Shown here in pieces: positions 1 through 8,501 of a stretch of DNA of 22,018 nt. Where the stretch lies: positions 1 through 22,018 of the forward strand of contig CAZVFX010000119.1 of NCBI GenBank assembly GCA_964626565.1, in the 5' to 3' direction. The DNA comes from CAZVFX01 sp964626565. GTDB lineage: Bacteria > Myxococcota_A > UBA9042 > CAIXZC01. Every line of letters starts with the position of its first letter. Position 1 is the first letter of the stretch. The translations under genes were made by a program, and so were the position numbers. The notes under the pieces are model-generated. The model worked only from the letters and a program-made list of their open reading frames with translations. It did not search any database and was not told the DNA's origin.

Positions 1-650
1 TGGAGCACGCCGGCCGTGGTCATCCAGGAGTTTACGAAACCGGGGGCGAAGCCGCCGCACACCGTCGCACTTTCCACGTCCTGCCAGTCACCGTCCGCCG
101 GGCAGGAAGCGTCCAATACATCACTCCAGCCGGGAAGCAGGGGCGCCCCGGGGAGGGGGCGTTGGTCCAGGCAGGTGTTATCCAGACACGCAAGTCCATG
201 GAGACATCCGCCTCCGGCCAGGCACATGCAGCCCGACGTGCCCGGCTCGCATTCGAAGCACAGTTGAGCGGTTGTGCAGATCAGTCCGGGGTCGCAGGTT
301 CCGTCGTCGTAGCACGGCCCCTCCCGGTATCCCGCGGTGGGTTTGGCGCACCGGCCTTCTTCGCAGTTGTAGCCTTCGTGGCAGGTGTCGTTGCCGAAAC
401 ACTGGCACCCGTTGGTGCCGGTGGGGCATTCGATGCAAAGGTTGTTCACCGAACAGGCCAGACCGTCGTGGCAGGTCCCGTTGGGAAAGCATTTTCCCCA
501 CAATTCACCTATGGGGATCACATCCTCTACCACGTCCACCACAATCGGCTCGTAACCGCTGCCGCTACCCTTCTCCGAGGGAAAAAGCCAGCCGCAACCA
601 CCGAATCCCAATATCAGTACCGCACACGAGATAGCTCGAAGCACTCTCAT
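1..650 (-). CDS. Cysteine-rich secreted protein, putative lipoprotein (3' end outside window)
   Basis: Open minus-strand frame from ATG at 650 to the window edge, giving 216 residues with no stop. The start is supported by GGAGGT at 655-660, five bases upstream. The N-terminus (MRVLRAISCAVLILGFGGC) is a short signal peptide ending in a possible but imperfect lipobox (FGGC, Cys20), so lipoprotein anchoring is likely but not certain. After an acidic linker there are two copies of a module of about 65 residues with spacing like C-x5-C-x4-L-x-C-x5-C-x2-C-x(5,7)-C-x-C, for example around CFPNGTCHDGLACSVNNLC and CYDDGTCDPGLICTTAQLC. Such modules are common in exported proteins of Myxococcota and related groups, and their function is unknown. 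The visible C-terminal part (after residue 165) leaves the repeats and may begin another domain. No enzymatic motif is visible. Confidence 0.8.
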   Translation of the reverse strand, partial: MRVLRAISCAVLILGFGGCGWLFPSEKGSGSGYEPIVVDVVEDVIPIGELWGKCFPNGTCHDGLACSVNNLCIECPTGTNGCQCFGNDTCHEGYNCEEGRCAKPTAGYREGPCYDDGTCDPGLICTTAQLCFECEPGTSGCMCLAGGGCLHGLACLDNTCLDQRPLPGAPLLPGWSDVLDASCPADGDWQDVESATVCGGFAPGFVNSWMTTAGVL

Positions 651-801
651 CTCGACCTCCGTTTCGTCATTGGCAATAGCACTTGAGGAAAGATTACTCA
701 TGTTGGAATTGCCATGCAAACCGCGTGCCGCGAAGCGGCCCTGAGCGCAGCAGCCGTGGCGGCAAGTCGAGGGGCTGGTGACCTGCTTGCCTTACCACGG
801 A

Positions 802-1932
802 CTACCGTAGCGGAGCACGCCTGCTCCGAACGGAGCAAAGACACACCATAAGAAACAGTAGTAGAAATGCGGTCGAAGATGAGCCTCTCGGATGCGCAGC
901 GCATCCGCCGTCGCGAGGCTTAGCCGGAATGTGGGAGTAGACCTTGGGTTGTGCAGTCTCGGTCGAGGTCGTGGTGTCGCCCACGGTCTCGATGGGCACC
1001 AGGTCGGGGCCCTGTTTTTCAGGGCCAGGTCCAGGCAGGTCTACTGTGGTCTCGGCGACGGCCAGGTCGTGGGTCTGCTCGATGACTTCGGGCACGGGCT
1101 CGGGCATGGGCTCGGGCACGCTGATCACGTCGGGTCCCAATTCGGGCCCGGCCTCGGGCTCCGGCTCGGGCCCGGGATCCACCTCGCACAACTCCACGCA
1201 TGGCGGGTTGGCGGTGGGGATGTTGTCGTTGGAGCCCGCCCCATCCAGGGCCGCCATTACGTATCCCGCCGCCTCTTCGCTCACCAGAATCAGCGCATGC
1301 TCCACTACCGAGTTTACCTCTATGTTCACTGCACCATCGAGGATCGAGTTACTGGCGGGCAAAATGATCTCGTCGAATTCGGACCAGATGCTGGTGTATT
1401 TGATGTCGTCCCAGGGCGTCATGTCACAGATGTTCAACTCCTTCAGGAAGTCGTTTTGCATCCATGCATCGTCTCCGAGGCCCACGCAACTGGCCGCACC
1501 CCCGCAGTTGATCGGATCCAGGCAGCCCACGGTGGTGCCCTGGTGAGCGCCGGCCAAAGAGACGAAGTCGTTGACGAAATGGTAGCCGCACAGGAACTTG
1601 ATGTAGTAGCGGGCGTCCACTCCGCCCATGCTGTGGGCCAGGATGTCCACCTTTTCCCGGCCCGTCGCGGCCAGCACCTCCTGCACCTTGGCTGCTATTT
1701 CGTAGCCGTGCTGCGGGCTGCAGCCGAAGACGTTGGCGAACTGCAGGGAGAACAGGTAATCCTCGGGCCATCCCCCTTCCACCAGCCGAGTCTTCAACCA
1801 CGTCCACGACCCCACTTCCCCCAGGAAGTAGCCGTGCACCATCAACACTGGGTCTTTCGTATAGTCCGGTTCAGCCGCCTGTGCTGGTCCGGCGAAGAGA
1901 CAGAGCCAAACCAGCACTGTGATTGCCCGCAT
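802..1932 (-). CDS. Secreted alpha/beta-hydrolase lipase with Pro/Glu linker and MYXO-CTERM-like tail
   Basis: 376 residues. The chosen ATG at 1932 has GGGAG seven bases upstream and opens directly into a signal peptide (MRAITVLVWLCLFAGPAQA); an in-frame ATG at 1938 and a longer upstream extension fit less well. The body resembles bacterial triacylglycerol lipases (Lipase_2/LipA type): oxyanion-hole HG at 33-34, nucleophile elbow AHSMGG with Ser101, then a likely Asp187 (SEFDEI) and His212 (VEHALIL). It probably hydrolyses ester lipids outside the inner membrane. Residues about 255-335 are a low-complexity linker rich in Pro, Glu and Gly. The last 33 residues start at Cys344, followed by a hydrophobic stretch (AFLLLFLMVCLC) and an Arg cluster, which is the layout of MYXO-CTERM sorting signals. 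The gene lies 116 bp downstream of the barrel gene on the same strand and may have its own promoter. The family assignment is firm; the substrate is unknown. Confidence 0.88.
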   Translation of the reverse strand: MRAITVLVWLCLFAGPAQAAEPDYTKDPVLMVHGYFLGEVGSWTWLKTRLVEGGWPEDYLFSLQFANVFGCSPQHGYEIAAKVQEVLAATGREKVDILAHSMGGVDARYYIKFLCGYHFVNDFVSLAGAHQGTTVGCLDPINCGGAASCVGLGDDAWMQNDFLKELNICDMTPWDDIKYTSIWSEFDEIILPASNSILDGAVNIEVNSVVEHALILVSEEAAGYVMAALDGAGSNDNIPTANPPCVELCEVDPGPEPEPEAGPELGPDVISVPEPMPEPVPEVIEQTHDLAVAETTVDLPGPGPEKQGPDLVPIETVGDTTTSTETAQPKVYSHIPAKPRDGGCAAHPRGSSSTAFLLLFLMVCLCSVRSRRAPLR

Positions 1933-2017
1933 CGTCATGCTCCCAACGTCTATCGTCCAGCAGTGCCCACGCATCGAAGGCCCGTTGCTGACGCTCAGGG
2001 TACTGTCTCTTCTTCTG

Positions 2018-2045
2018 CTCCAGCCTCCAGCCTCCAGCCTCCAAC
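2018..2045. repeat. Heptanucleotide tandem array, CTCCAGC core
   Basis: Four consecutive 7-bp units: CTCCAGC three times and a variant CTCCAAC. The array ends three bases before the stop codon of the barrel gene (TAG on the minus strand at 2049-2051), inside the spacer between it and the lipase gene. No inverted partner was found nearby. It belongs to a set of 7-bp-period arrays in this window that have different core sequences. Confidence 0.85.
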
Positions 2046-2048
2046 CCT

Positions 2049-3629
2049 CTAGAACTTCAGCTCCGACACAACCCCGATACCCAGGATGTCGGGCTTATCA
2101 AACCGCCGTTTTGCATGCCCGTGGTCGTCCAGCAGCACCTGGGCGAAGTTGTTGTCCCGGGTATAAGACAGTTCCCCCACCATGGAGTAGTTTTTGCCCA
2201 GCGACCACTTGAGGTTGAATTTGCTGATGAATACCGGCAGTTCATCTTCCCCGACGGGAAGGATGTCCCAGTCGCCCGAGCTTGAACCACGCACCACAAC
2301 CTTCTGGATGCCGGTGGCGTGATCAGCGGGGTAGGGCCCTTCGATGGTGAGCCCCTCGTCCGTGGGCTTGTAGGTGGCCGGCAGCAGCCACCCCAACGAC
2401 ACGGCCGGTGTGAGTCCCAGCCGTTCGATGAAGTAGTCGACGGAGATGACGCCGAACAGTTCCCCAGACAGCCACTCCGGCAGCGAGTCTAGTCCACCAC
2501 CGTGGGAGAGGTCGGCCTCTGATGAGAGAGCCTGGCTGGGTACGAATCCCGGTACGTTGTAGACGATGTACGTCAAGTCCCGATAGACTCCGTCCACATG
2601 CACTCTGAGTTTGCGATACCTTATTCCGCTGCTGAAGAAGAACGCGTTGCTCCACTCGTTCTTGGTGGAGGCGTAGTGGTCCGGGTCCTCGAGGGTCTGG
2701 ACGAGTCTCGAAAACTCGAACGCGGCGTCGAAACCGAACTTCCCTTCGTACCGCTCAGGAGCGTCCAGGGGGTACTGCTCCGGGTCGAGTTGGTATAGCC
2801 GCAAGTCGAGGCGATGTCCCACCTCTTTGCCGAAATGGTACGACACCTGCGCGCTCAACCCGCCCGCGGTTATCGGTTTGCCCAACACCGAAGCCCGGGT
2901 GCTCGTGCCCTTCTCGAAATACCCTCCCGAAATATCAATTCTGAATCCCTTTATCGGCTCGACGCCCGTACCGCCCAGGAAGCCATAGTAGGCCCGCTCA
3001 ACGTACTGGTTCGTGTTGCCGCCGGGATTGTCCAGAGTGCTCTCTGCCGGGGAGCGGATCAGCGCTGTTTTCATGCCTGCAAACGCGTCGAGTTTGCCAG
3101 CTTTCACTGTCCACTTGAGGCCGGGAACCAGGCCCTTGCGGAAGTTCTGCGGAAAGACGTTGCTGCCGCCCCAGGAAATGTCCCAGTGGTACCCCAGGCG
3201 GAAGCGGTCTGCGTCCACGGGATAGAACGTGACTGCGGTGGCGAAGCCGTCATACGGTTCGTAGTTCAAACGGATGAACGTACCGTCATCCTGGAACGCA
3301 TAGTTGCCCCACTCGTCGGGTCCTACCCGCATGCGGAGCGATCCGTCGGCAAAAAGGGCGCCCGTATCGAACTTCTTGCTCAGCACCAGCCGTGACCCGG
3401 TGCGGTTGAAAACGCTGTTTTCGAAACGGTCCACGTAGGAGTTCCCGTGCTGGCCGAAATATGCGTCCGGGCTGTTGATCCGGGTCTCGCCGGGATCCCT
3501 CAGCACGTTGTCATCGGCAAAGGAGAATGAGATTGTGGTCTCGTCGAAGGCCTGGGCAGAGGCTGTCCCGGCATAGAGGCCAGCAGCCAGCAAAACAACC
3601 AATACCGTCCCGAGTCTAGTCATATTCAT
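2049..3629 (-). CDS. Outer-membrane beta-barrel protein, family not identified
   Basis: 526 residues from ATG at 3629, which has AGGAGG ten bases upstream. A GTG at 3638 is in frame but sits one base from that ribosome-binding site, so it is less likely; ATG 3623 is also possible. The N-terminus is a clear Sec signal peptide with cleavage near AGTASAQA. The rest alternates short aromatic, amphipathic strands (FRLGYHWDISW, RAYYGFLGG, FRIDISGGYFEKG, SAQVSYHFGK) with turns, and the protein ends in SELKF, a C-terminal Phe as in outer-membrane barrels recognised by the BAM machinery. There is no plug domain and no TonB box that I can see. The gene starts 17 bp after the OB-fold lipoprotein gene, so the two are probably cotranscribed and may form a surface complex. 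I do not recognise a named family; a porin or exporter for products of the neighbouring nucleotidase is a guess. Confidence 0.82.
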   Translation of the reverse strand: MNMTRLGTVLVVLLAAGLYAGTASAQAFDETTISFSFADDNVLRDPGETRINSPDAYFGQHGNSYVDRFENSVFNRTGSRLVLSKKFDTGALFADGSLRMRVGPDEWGNYAFQDDGTFIRLNYEPYDGFATAVTFYPVDADRFRLGYHWDISWGGSNVFPQNFRKGLVPGLKWTVKAGKLDAFAGMKTALIRSPAESTLDNPGGNTNQYVERAYYGFLGGTGVEPIKGFRIDISGGYFEKGTSTRASVLGKPITAGGLSAQVSYHFGKEVGHRLDLRLYQLDPEQYPLDAPERYEGKFGFDAAFEFSRLVQTLEDPDHYASTKNEWSNAFFFSSGIRYRKLRVHVDGVYRDLTYIVYNVPGFVPSQALSSEADLSHGGGLDSLPEWLSGELFGVISVDYFIERLGLTPAVSLGWLLPATYKPTDEGLTIEGPYPADHATGIQKVVVRGSSSGDWDILPVGEDELPVFISKFNLKWSLGKNYSMVGELSYTRDNNFAQVLLDDHGHAKRRFDKPDILGIGVVSELKF

Positions 3630-3646
3630 GTTGCGCACTCCTCCTC

Positions 3647-5506
3647 TCAGGGCATGCGTCCTTCTTCAGCAAATTCGAAATCCGCGTCAAACCTCGGAAT
3701 GAGCATGGTCATCTGCAAACCGCACTTCTCCTTCTTGCCGGGTTTGGCGCTGCAAAGGTAGATCTGCCGCAAATTGCCCGTCATCGATTTCAGCTCCGGC
3801 GCCGGGCAGGTGTACTCAACATACATGGAATCACCGATGATGATCTTGTGTGGGTTTTCGATGATAACGTCGCCGGTCTCGGGATCCACGATGGAAGGGC
3901 AGTTGCCCGACTGGTCCTTTGACCCGATGTACGGGATCTCCAGCGGCACTGCGTCCATCAGCATGTCCGTCCCCACATAGAACTTCTTGTTGCTGGCCTG
4001 GGCGGTAGCGGCAAGCTGGGAATATTTGAAAAAGCTCTCCAACTGGGTGCAGCTCATGTCCTGCTGGCACAGGTCCCGGCAAGTGTCGTCGTCGCTCCCC
4101 GAGGGGTATGATTCGTCTTCGTCGGAGTCGCATCCGAGATACCGGGTCGAAAGCGCCACGTCCCTGATCTTGATGAGGGAAGACTCGTAAGGCTCCAGCA
4201 GCCGGGCGTTCTCCATGACCACGTCGGAAAAGGACGAACTGGAAGGATTCTCCGGTTGCAGCAGGTCGGTTACGTCCACCGCGGGCGGCGCCGGCAGCTT
4301 TCCCTTGATGTCGTCTCTGGTTTCACACGGAGCACTTTTTCCGTATGCCTCGAAGTTCTTTCGATACACCTCGAAAGTGGGGAATGTAAGCTGGGTGTTG
4401 CCCTGGTATTCCACCACGCCGCCGGAGAACGAGCACAGCACGTCCAGGTAGTTCAACCCATCCGGCTTGCTGTAGGTATACAGAAACAGCGAGTTGAAGT
4501 AGGCGGGGGTGCCGTCCTCGAGGTACGGCTTGTGGTATTCCGCATCGGTGACGTAAAATCCGTTGGTCACGATATTGGTCACCACCATCTTGCCCTTGTC
4601 CACAAATATGTCCTGTCCTTCCAGTGGTGAGGAGGAAACCTGGTCGGTGTACTGCAGGTGCCAGATGCGCGGGGTCTCGAAATAGAAAGCGGGGGACAGG
4701 CCGGTGGCGTAGCTGGCCGGCTGCTCACGCGGGTCGGATGGATCAACGCAGTCCGGGTCCGCAAGGTCGACAAAGCCGTCCCCGTCGTCGTCCACGTCGT
4801 TATTGCACTGCCCGTACTGCAGCTCGGGCAGGCCCAGTCCGATATCCTCCACCCACACGTAGGATTCGCCGATGGCCTGGGCGACGTACACCTTGATCCC
4901 TTCCGCCTTTCCCTGGTCCAGGCGCGCCCAGGGCACCATGGGCGGGATGAAGCCGCCCTGCGCGTCCAACGCATCGATTTTGCGGCCGTCGATGAGTTTC
5001 ACGTATTCGTGGGAAGGGGGCACGAAGCCGGGCACCATCCTGATGTGGACCCACAAGTCCTCCATCTGGCCCACCTGCCGCCCTTTATAGATGTCGAACC
5101 GCTTTCCCTCGCGGCCGATGGTTTCAACGTTGAGGTACACCGGCCGGGCGCAAACACGGGCGCAAAAATCGCCGGTAGAGCAACCGTCGTCACCGATGCA
5201 CGCGTTGCCGGAGATGGAGCAGTAGCCCAGGCACTCTTCGTTGCCCGGGCAGGTCGCGGTGTCGCACGAAGTGCCCGAAACGTAAGGCACAGGTTTTCCC
5301 GCCTCCCCCGTCGAAACCGCGCCGGGACCGTCTCCCAGGGTCACCCTGAAAGAGTGCAAATCCGGCGGATTCCAATCCCGCCCTTCCTCCGCACACCCCG
5401 CGGCAATAGCGACGGCCACGGCCGCACAGGCGAGCAGAGCAAGCCTGCCTCTCCCTGGACCCTGACCCTGGACCCTGGACCCTGTCTTTTCCTTACAACG
5501 GATCAT
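3647..5506 (-). CDS. Lipoprotein with cysteine-rich, Asp-rich and OB-fold-like domains
   Basis: 619 residues from ATG at 5506, overlapping the end of the nucleotidase gene by 14 bp, which suggests translational coupling; the ribosome-binding site is weak (GGAAG, close to the ATG). The hydrophobic segment ends in IAAGC (lipobox, Cys38), but about 13 residues before it (TGSRVQGQGPGRG) are encoded by a heptamer array, giving an unusually long N-region. Next comes a cysteine-rich stretch (residues about 75-115), then an Asp-rich calcium-type loop near 235-260 (CNNDVDDDGDGFVD). Residues about 290-375 (VTNIVTNGFYVTDAEY, LFLYTY, GGVVEYQGNTQL) follow the pattern of OB folds found in extracellular nucleases of the YhcR/ExeM type. 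A second similar domain may span about 430-619 (EPYESSLIKIRDV to LIPRFDADFEF), interrupted by a Cys/Asp-rich insert. No nuclease catalytic motif is seen, so a binding or accessory role is more likely. The domain calls are by eye. Confidence 0.78.
   Translation of the reverse strand: MIRCKEKTGSRVQGQGPGRGRLALLACAAVAVAIAAGCAEEGRDWNPPDLHSFRVTLGDGPGAVSTGEAGKPVPYVSGTSCDTATCPGNEECLGYCSISGNACIGDDGCSTGDFCARVCARPVYLNVETIGREGKRFDIYKGRQVGQMEDLWVHIRMVPGFVPPSHEYVKLIDGRKIDALDAQGGFIPPMVPWARLDQGKAEGIKVYVAQAIGESYVWVEDIGLGLPELQYGQCNNDVDDDGDGFVDLADPDCVDPSDPREQPASYATGLSPAFYFETPRIWHLQYTDQVSSSPLEGQDIFVDKGKMVVTNIVTNGFYVTDAEYHKPYLEDGTPAYFNSLFLYTYSKPDGLNYLDVLCSFSGGVVEYQGNTQLTFPTFEVYRKNFEAYGKSAPCETRDDIKGKLPAPPAVDVTDLLQPENPSSSSFSDVVMENARLLEPYESSLIKIRDVALSTRYLGCDSDEDESYPSGSDDDTCRDLCQQDMSCTQLESFFKYSQLAATAQASNKKFYVGTDMLMDAVPLEIPYIGSKDQSGNCPSIVDPETGDVIIENPHKIIIGDSMYVEYTCPAPELKSMTGNLRQIYLCSAKPGKKEKCGLQMTMLIPRFDADFEFAEEGRMP
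5453..5484. repeat. Heptanucleotide array (CCCTGGA core) inside a lipoprotein signal sequence
   Basis: Units on the plus strand are CCCTGGA, CCCTGA (a 6-bp variant), CCCTGGA, CCCTGGA, then CCCTG. It lies wholly inside the first codons of the minus-strand lipoprotein gene and is translated in frame as a Gly/Gln-rich segment before the hydrophobic core. The array is followed on the plus strand by TTTTCCTTACAACG, which closely matches the flank of the array at 16464-16492, so similarity extends beyond the heptamers. Confidence 0.88.
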
Positions 5507-8384
5507 AATCTTCCGGGTTGTTGGGGATGAATCCGAACTGAAGCTCATCCAGGTTCTCCGGCAGAATACGTTCGATTCTGCCGTCCACTCTCGAATCTAC
5601 GCAACCGGTGTTGATACAGGTTTGCTGGGCGAACCACTCCGCGTTCATGAGGCAACGATCTTCAGCCCCCAGTTCCTGCAGGCACATGCCCGGCAGGCAT
5701 AGCCCTGAAGAACAGATCTCTCCTGACTTGCACCCGCTGTTCTTGGTGCATTTCAAACGGCATCGGTAGTCAACGCACTCGGCAGGCACCGCAACGCACA
5801 GGTTCTTGACGCAACTCAGGCCCGCGGGGCAGTCCGACTCTGCAGAGCAGTTGCCGCACGAGGCGGTGCATATACCCCCTCTGCATTCACCACCGTCTCC
5901 ACAGTCTCCATCCTTCTGGCAGCCCAACTTGCCGGGCGAGCAAAGGCCGAAGCTGCAGAACCAGTCGCCGTCGCAATCCGCGTCGCTGCCGCACGGCGTC
6001 CGGTCAGGTATGCACATCTTGCTGCGGCAGATGGCCGCGCCGCCGCAGTCGGTGTCGAACTGGCAGATAGGCGCCTCGGAATAGCAGACTTTGTAGGGGT
6101 TTATGCATTCCCCAGCGGACAGACAGGACTGCGCAGGGGGTGGGGCGCAAAGACCTTTCACGCATTGAGCCTGGGCGCCCGGCGCGTCTCCCGGGCAGTC
6201 GTCGTCGGTTTCGCAGCGGCGGGTGCAGCGGCTGTTGGAGCAGACGTGGTCCCACTTGACACAGCGGCCGTCCACGCACAGCGACTCGAGGTCTTCCGAC
6301 ATGCACTGGGCCGCCGATTCGCACTTGGCGCACCCGCCATCGGCACAATCGACGTCGGGGTAATAGCAGTCCGAATCGTCGAAGCACTCACCAGTGTCTG
6401 CCGCACACCCCTGAGACATGCCTCCGAATTTGCCCCCCGTCTTGTCCACCTTTTCACAGAAGCTCGAGTAGAACTCCCCGACCTTGTCGAGACAACCCTG
6501 GAACACCGAGCAGGCGCTGAGGTCCGAATCTCCATCCAGGTCGGTGCAGAAATCGAGGCACGAACCGCTGGTCATTATCACTTCCAGAACTGCGTCCCGC
6601 AGGGGCAGCTCCGTGTCCGACTGGGTGGAATTGGCTTTCAACATATAGAAGCCCGACCCGCCGTGGGCGATGTAGTCGTTGGTCGCGACTTCGTACATGG
6701 AGTTACCCACGATGGGCTGCTTTCCGCACTCTTCAGTCGACTCGGTGAGAGGGTCGGGGCATTCGTTGAGGTACAACTCCTCCGCCCGGGGGAAGCAGTC
6801 GTAAAGGCACTCCTTCATGTCTTCGAACAGCCCGTCGTCGGCTGCGATGGGGAGGCAGTAGTCCAGGCACAATTTGTCTTCGATCATCCCGGACGCGGAT
6901 TGTACGCAGGTGCGGAAGTCCTCGTTGACGCACCCCTTCATGCACTTGTCATACTTGGATGAACCTTCGCAACCATTGACGCAGGGTACCAGCTTCTCGT
7001 CCCAGCAATCGAAGTAGAAGGGCGGCGGGTTCGCGTTGCAGTTCATGACGAACTCAAGGCCCGAGACCTGCATCTGGCTCACGCAACCGCGGCCCGACGA
7101 ACGCCGGGTATTGTAGTTCAGGAGCTCACGAAGATCGGTCCCGGCCATATACATGAGCACGATGGAGTTCTCGAACGGGAAGATGTTGAACATGTCGTCC
7201 AACGTGATGGGCCCGGGATACATGTTGGACCGGATCCCCAACGTGTTGGTGAACCCGATATCCACCCGGGCGTATTTTCGAATCGCCTCTGCCACCAGGT
7301 TGCCCAGGGACGAATCCCCACCCTCGTATCCGTACTTGGTCAACAGCTTCGGGCTATAGCCGTACACGGACGTCAGGTCGATGACCTGGTTCAGCTTCAG
7401 CCGATAGTGCTCCATCAGTTCAGCCAGTTTCGGCTCTTCCGGCACGGTGGAATCCACGGGGAACAGTTCGTATTCGTGGCTGAGCACTCTAAGCGTCCCG
7501 TTGCTGTCCCGCTTGGTCACCACATCCAATCGTCCGAGGTACTTCGCAAACGCGCCGGAATGCACCAGCAGAACATCGTTGCCGCAATTGTCCTTCACCG
7601 TCTTGGGCGGGTCGAGCACGATGTGCAAATGCCCGCCGAAAACCATGTCCACACCACAGGTTCCGGCGATGATCTCCTGGTCGTGGCGCAAACCAGCATG
7701 AGAAAGCAGCACAACCATGTCCACCGCGGGCCGCAGGATTCCGACGTAGTCGTTGACAGTGTCGATGGGGTTGATCGGCATCATCTTCAGGCTGTTGCCG
7801 ATGTCGCTCAGCGATGACAGAGAGCTGAAATCACCAACCCCGATGACGCCGATCTTCACGCCGTCAACGTTGATGATGGTGAACGGTTGGGCCCGCGCCC
7901 CCAACTCGTTGTCCGGCATGAAGTAGTAGTTGGCTGCCAGCATGGGGAAGGACACCCACTCCTTGGCCTTGTTGATGAGGTTCGTGAGGCCCGTATCGAA
8001 CTCGTGGTTGCCGATGACCATGGCGTCCGGGTTGAGATAGCTCATGGCCCGAAATTCCGCTTCGCCGTCGAAAACGTTGAAAATGGGTGCACCCTGAAAA
8101 ATGTCTCCGGAGTCCAGGTACAGTACCCGGTGGGACTTGGCCCGCTCACGATTGATCAGATAGCCCAGACGCGCAATGCCGCCGAACGGAGCATTTTCCT
8201 GCTCCAAACCCATAGTCGCATCAGTGTAGGTAACCTGGGCTCGGAAAGGCAGCAGCCTGGAATGGATGTCAGACGTGTGCAGGAATGTGATGCGGATTTC
8301 CTGCCCCTCAAGGCTCGGGCTGTCGTGCCATTCAGCACATGCGGAAAAGAGCAACAGTAAGACAACTACCCAGGTACAACGCAT
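5493..8384 (-). CDS. Surface 5'-nucleotidase family lipoprotein with cysteine-rich insert and tail
   Basis: 963 residues from ATG at 8384, preceded by a G-rich ribosome-binding region. The N-terminus MRCTWVVVLLLLFSAC is a lipoprotein signal (Cys16). The metallophosphatase domain of the UshA/5'-nucleotidase family follows: HTSDIH (Asp39, His41), YLDSGDIFQG, GNHEFD, LLSHAG and FGGHLH carry the expected metal and catalytic residues. The C-terminal 5'-nucleotidase domain begins near residue 333 (VYGYSP, DSSLGNLVAEAIR, GIRSNMYPGPIT) but is split: about 110 residues with many Cys lie between CVSQMQVSGLEFVMN and the usual closing motif VATNDYIAHGGSGF near 563-580. After it come about 300 more residues of cysteine-rich modules. 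It probably hydrolyses extracellular nucleotides to nucleoside and phosphate while anchored in the outer membrane. It heads an apparent operon with the OB-fold lipoprotein and the barrel. A longer reading through the N gap is an assembly artefact. Confidence 0.9.
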   Translation of the reverse strand: MRCTWVVVLLLLFSACAEWHDSPSLEGQEIRITFLHTSDIHSRLLPFRAQVTYTDATMGLEQENAPFGGIARLGYLINRERAKSHRVLYLDSGDIFQGAPIFNVFDGEAEFRAMSYLNPDAMVIGNHEFDTGLTNLINKAKEWVSFPMLAANYYFMPDNELGARAQPFTIINVDGVKIGVIGVGDFSSLSSLSDIGNSLKMMPINPIDTVNDYVGILRPAVDMVVLLSHAGLRHDQEIIAGTCGVDMVFGGHLHIVLDPPKTVKDNCGNDVLLVHSGAFAKYLGRLDVVTKRDSNGTLRVLSHEYELFPVDSTVPEEPKLAELMEHYRLKLNQVIDLTSVYGYSPKLLTKYGYEGGDSSLGNLVAEAIRKYARVDIGFTNTLGIRSNMYPGPITLDDMFNIFPFENSIVLMYMAGTDLRELLNYNTRRSSGRGCVSQMQVSGLEFVMNCNANPPPFYFDCWDEKLVPCVNGCEGSSKYDKCMKGCVNEDFRTCVQSASGMIEDKLCLDYCLPIAADDGLFEDMKECLYDCFPRAEELYLNECPDPLTESTEECGKQPIVGNSMYEVATNDYIAHGGSGFYMLKANSTQSDTELPLRDAVLEVIMTSGSCLDFCTDLDGDSDLSACSVFQGCLDKVGEFYSSFCEKVDKTGGKFGGMSQGCAADTGECFDDSDCYYPDVDCADGGCAKCESAAQCMSEDLESLCVDGRCVKWDHVCSNSRCTRRCETDDDCPGDAPGAQAQCVKGLCAPPPAQSCLSAGECINPYKVCYSEAPICQFDTDCGGAAICRSKMCIPDRTPCGSDADCDGDWFCSFGLCSPGKLGCQKDGDCGDGGECRGGICTASCGNCSAESDCPAGLSCVKNLCVAVPAECVDYRCRLKCTKNSGCKSGEICSSGLCLPGMCLQELGAEDRCLMNAEWFAQQTCINTGCVDSRVDGRIERILPENLDELQFGFIPNNPEDYDPL

Positions 8385-8401
8385 ATACGCCCCCCCGAAA
8401 A
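8347..8401. repeat. 55-bp exact duplicate, left copy (assembly overlap)
   Basis: Begins AAGAGCAACAGTAAGACAAC and ends CCCCCCCGAAAA directly at the N run. It is identical over 55 bp to 8502-8556 on the other side of the gap. This copy carries the start codon and lipoprotein signal of the nucleotidase gene. The length of 55 bp equals a common de Bruijn graph k-mer size, which suggests unmerged overlapping contigs rather than biology. Confidence 0.95.
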
Positions 8402-8501
8402 NNNNNNNNNNNNNNNNNNNNNNNNNNNNNNNNNNNNNNNNNNNNNNNNNNNNNNNNNNNNNNNNNNNNNNNNNNNNNNNNNNNNNNNNNNNNNNNNNNN
8501 N
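8402..8501. other. Assembly gap of 100 N (probably zero real length)
   Basis: Exactly 100 N, the usual scaffold placeholder. The two flanks are the same 55 bp, so joining the contigs through that overlap removes the gap completely and leaves one intact nucleotidase start. Confidence 0.95.

Noticed and set aside
178..501. 107-residue minus-strand frame near the left edge
   Set aside because: It overlaps the true minus-strand cysteine-rich frame (650 to 1) in a different phase and is Arg/Pro/His-rich noise.
811..828. CGGAGCA-CGCC-TGCTCCG hairpin as a terminator of the lipase gene
   Set aside because: It lies inside the coding sequence before the stop and has no T-tract. It encodes the Arg cluster of the C-terminal tail.
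892..2052. 386-residue plus-strand reading frame opposite the lipase
   Set aside because: It has no family motifs, and the lipase on the other strand has a catalytic triad, signal peptide and ribosome-binding site. Long antisense frames are expected in GC-rich coding DNA.
3630..3638. GTG start at 3638 for the barrel gene
   Set aside because: The AGGAGG site would be only one base from this GTG, while ATG 3629 has workable spacing.
4658..5530. 290-residue plus-strand frame opposite the OB-fold lipoprotein
   Set aside because: Antisense shadow with His/Val/Arg-rich composition and no ribosome-binding site or domain.
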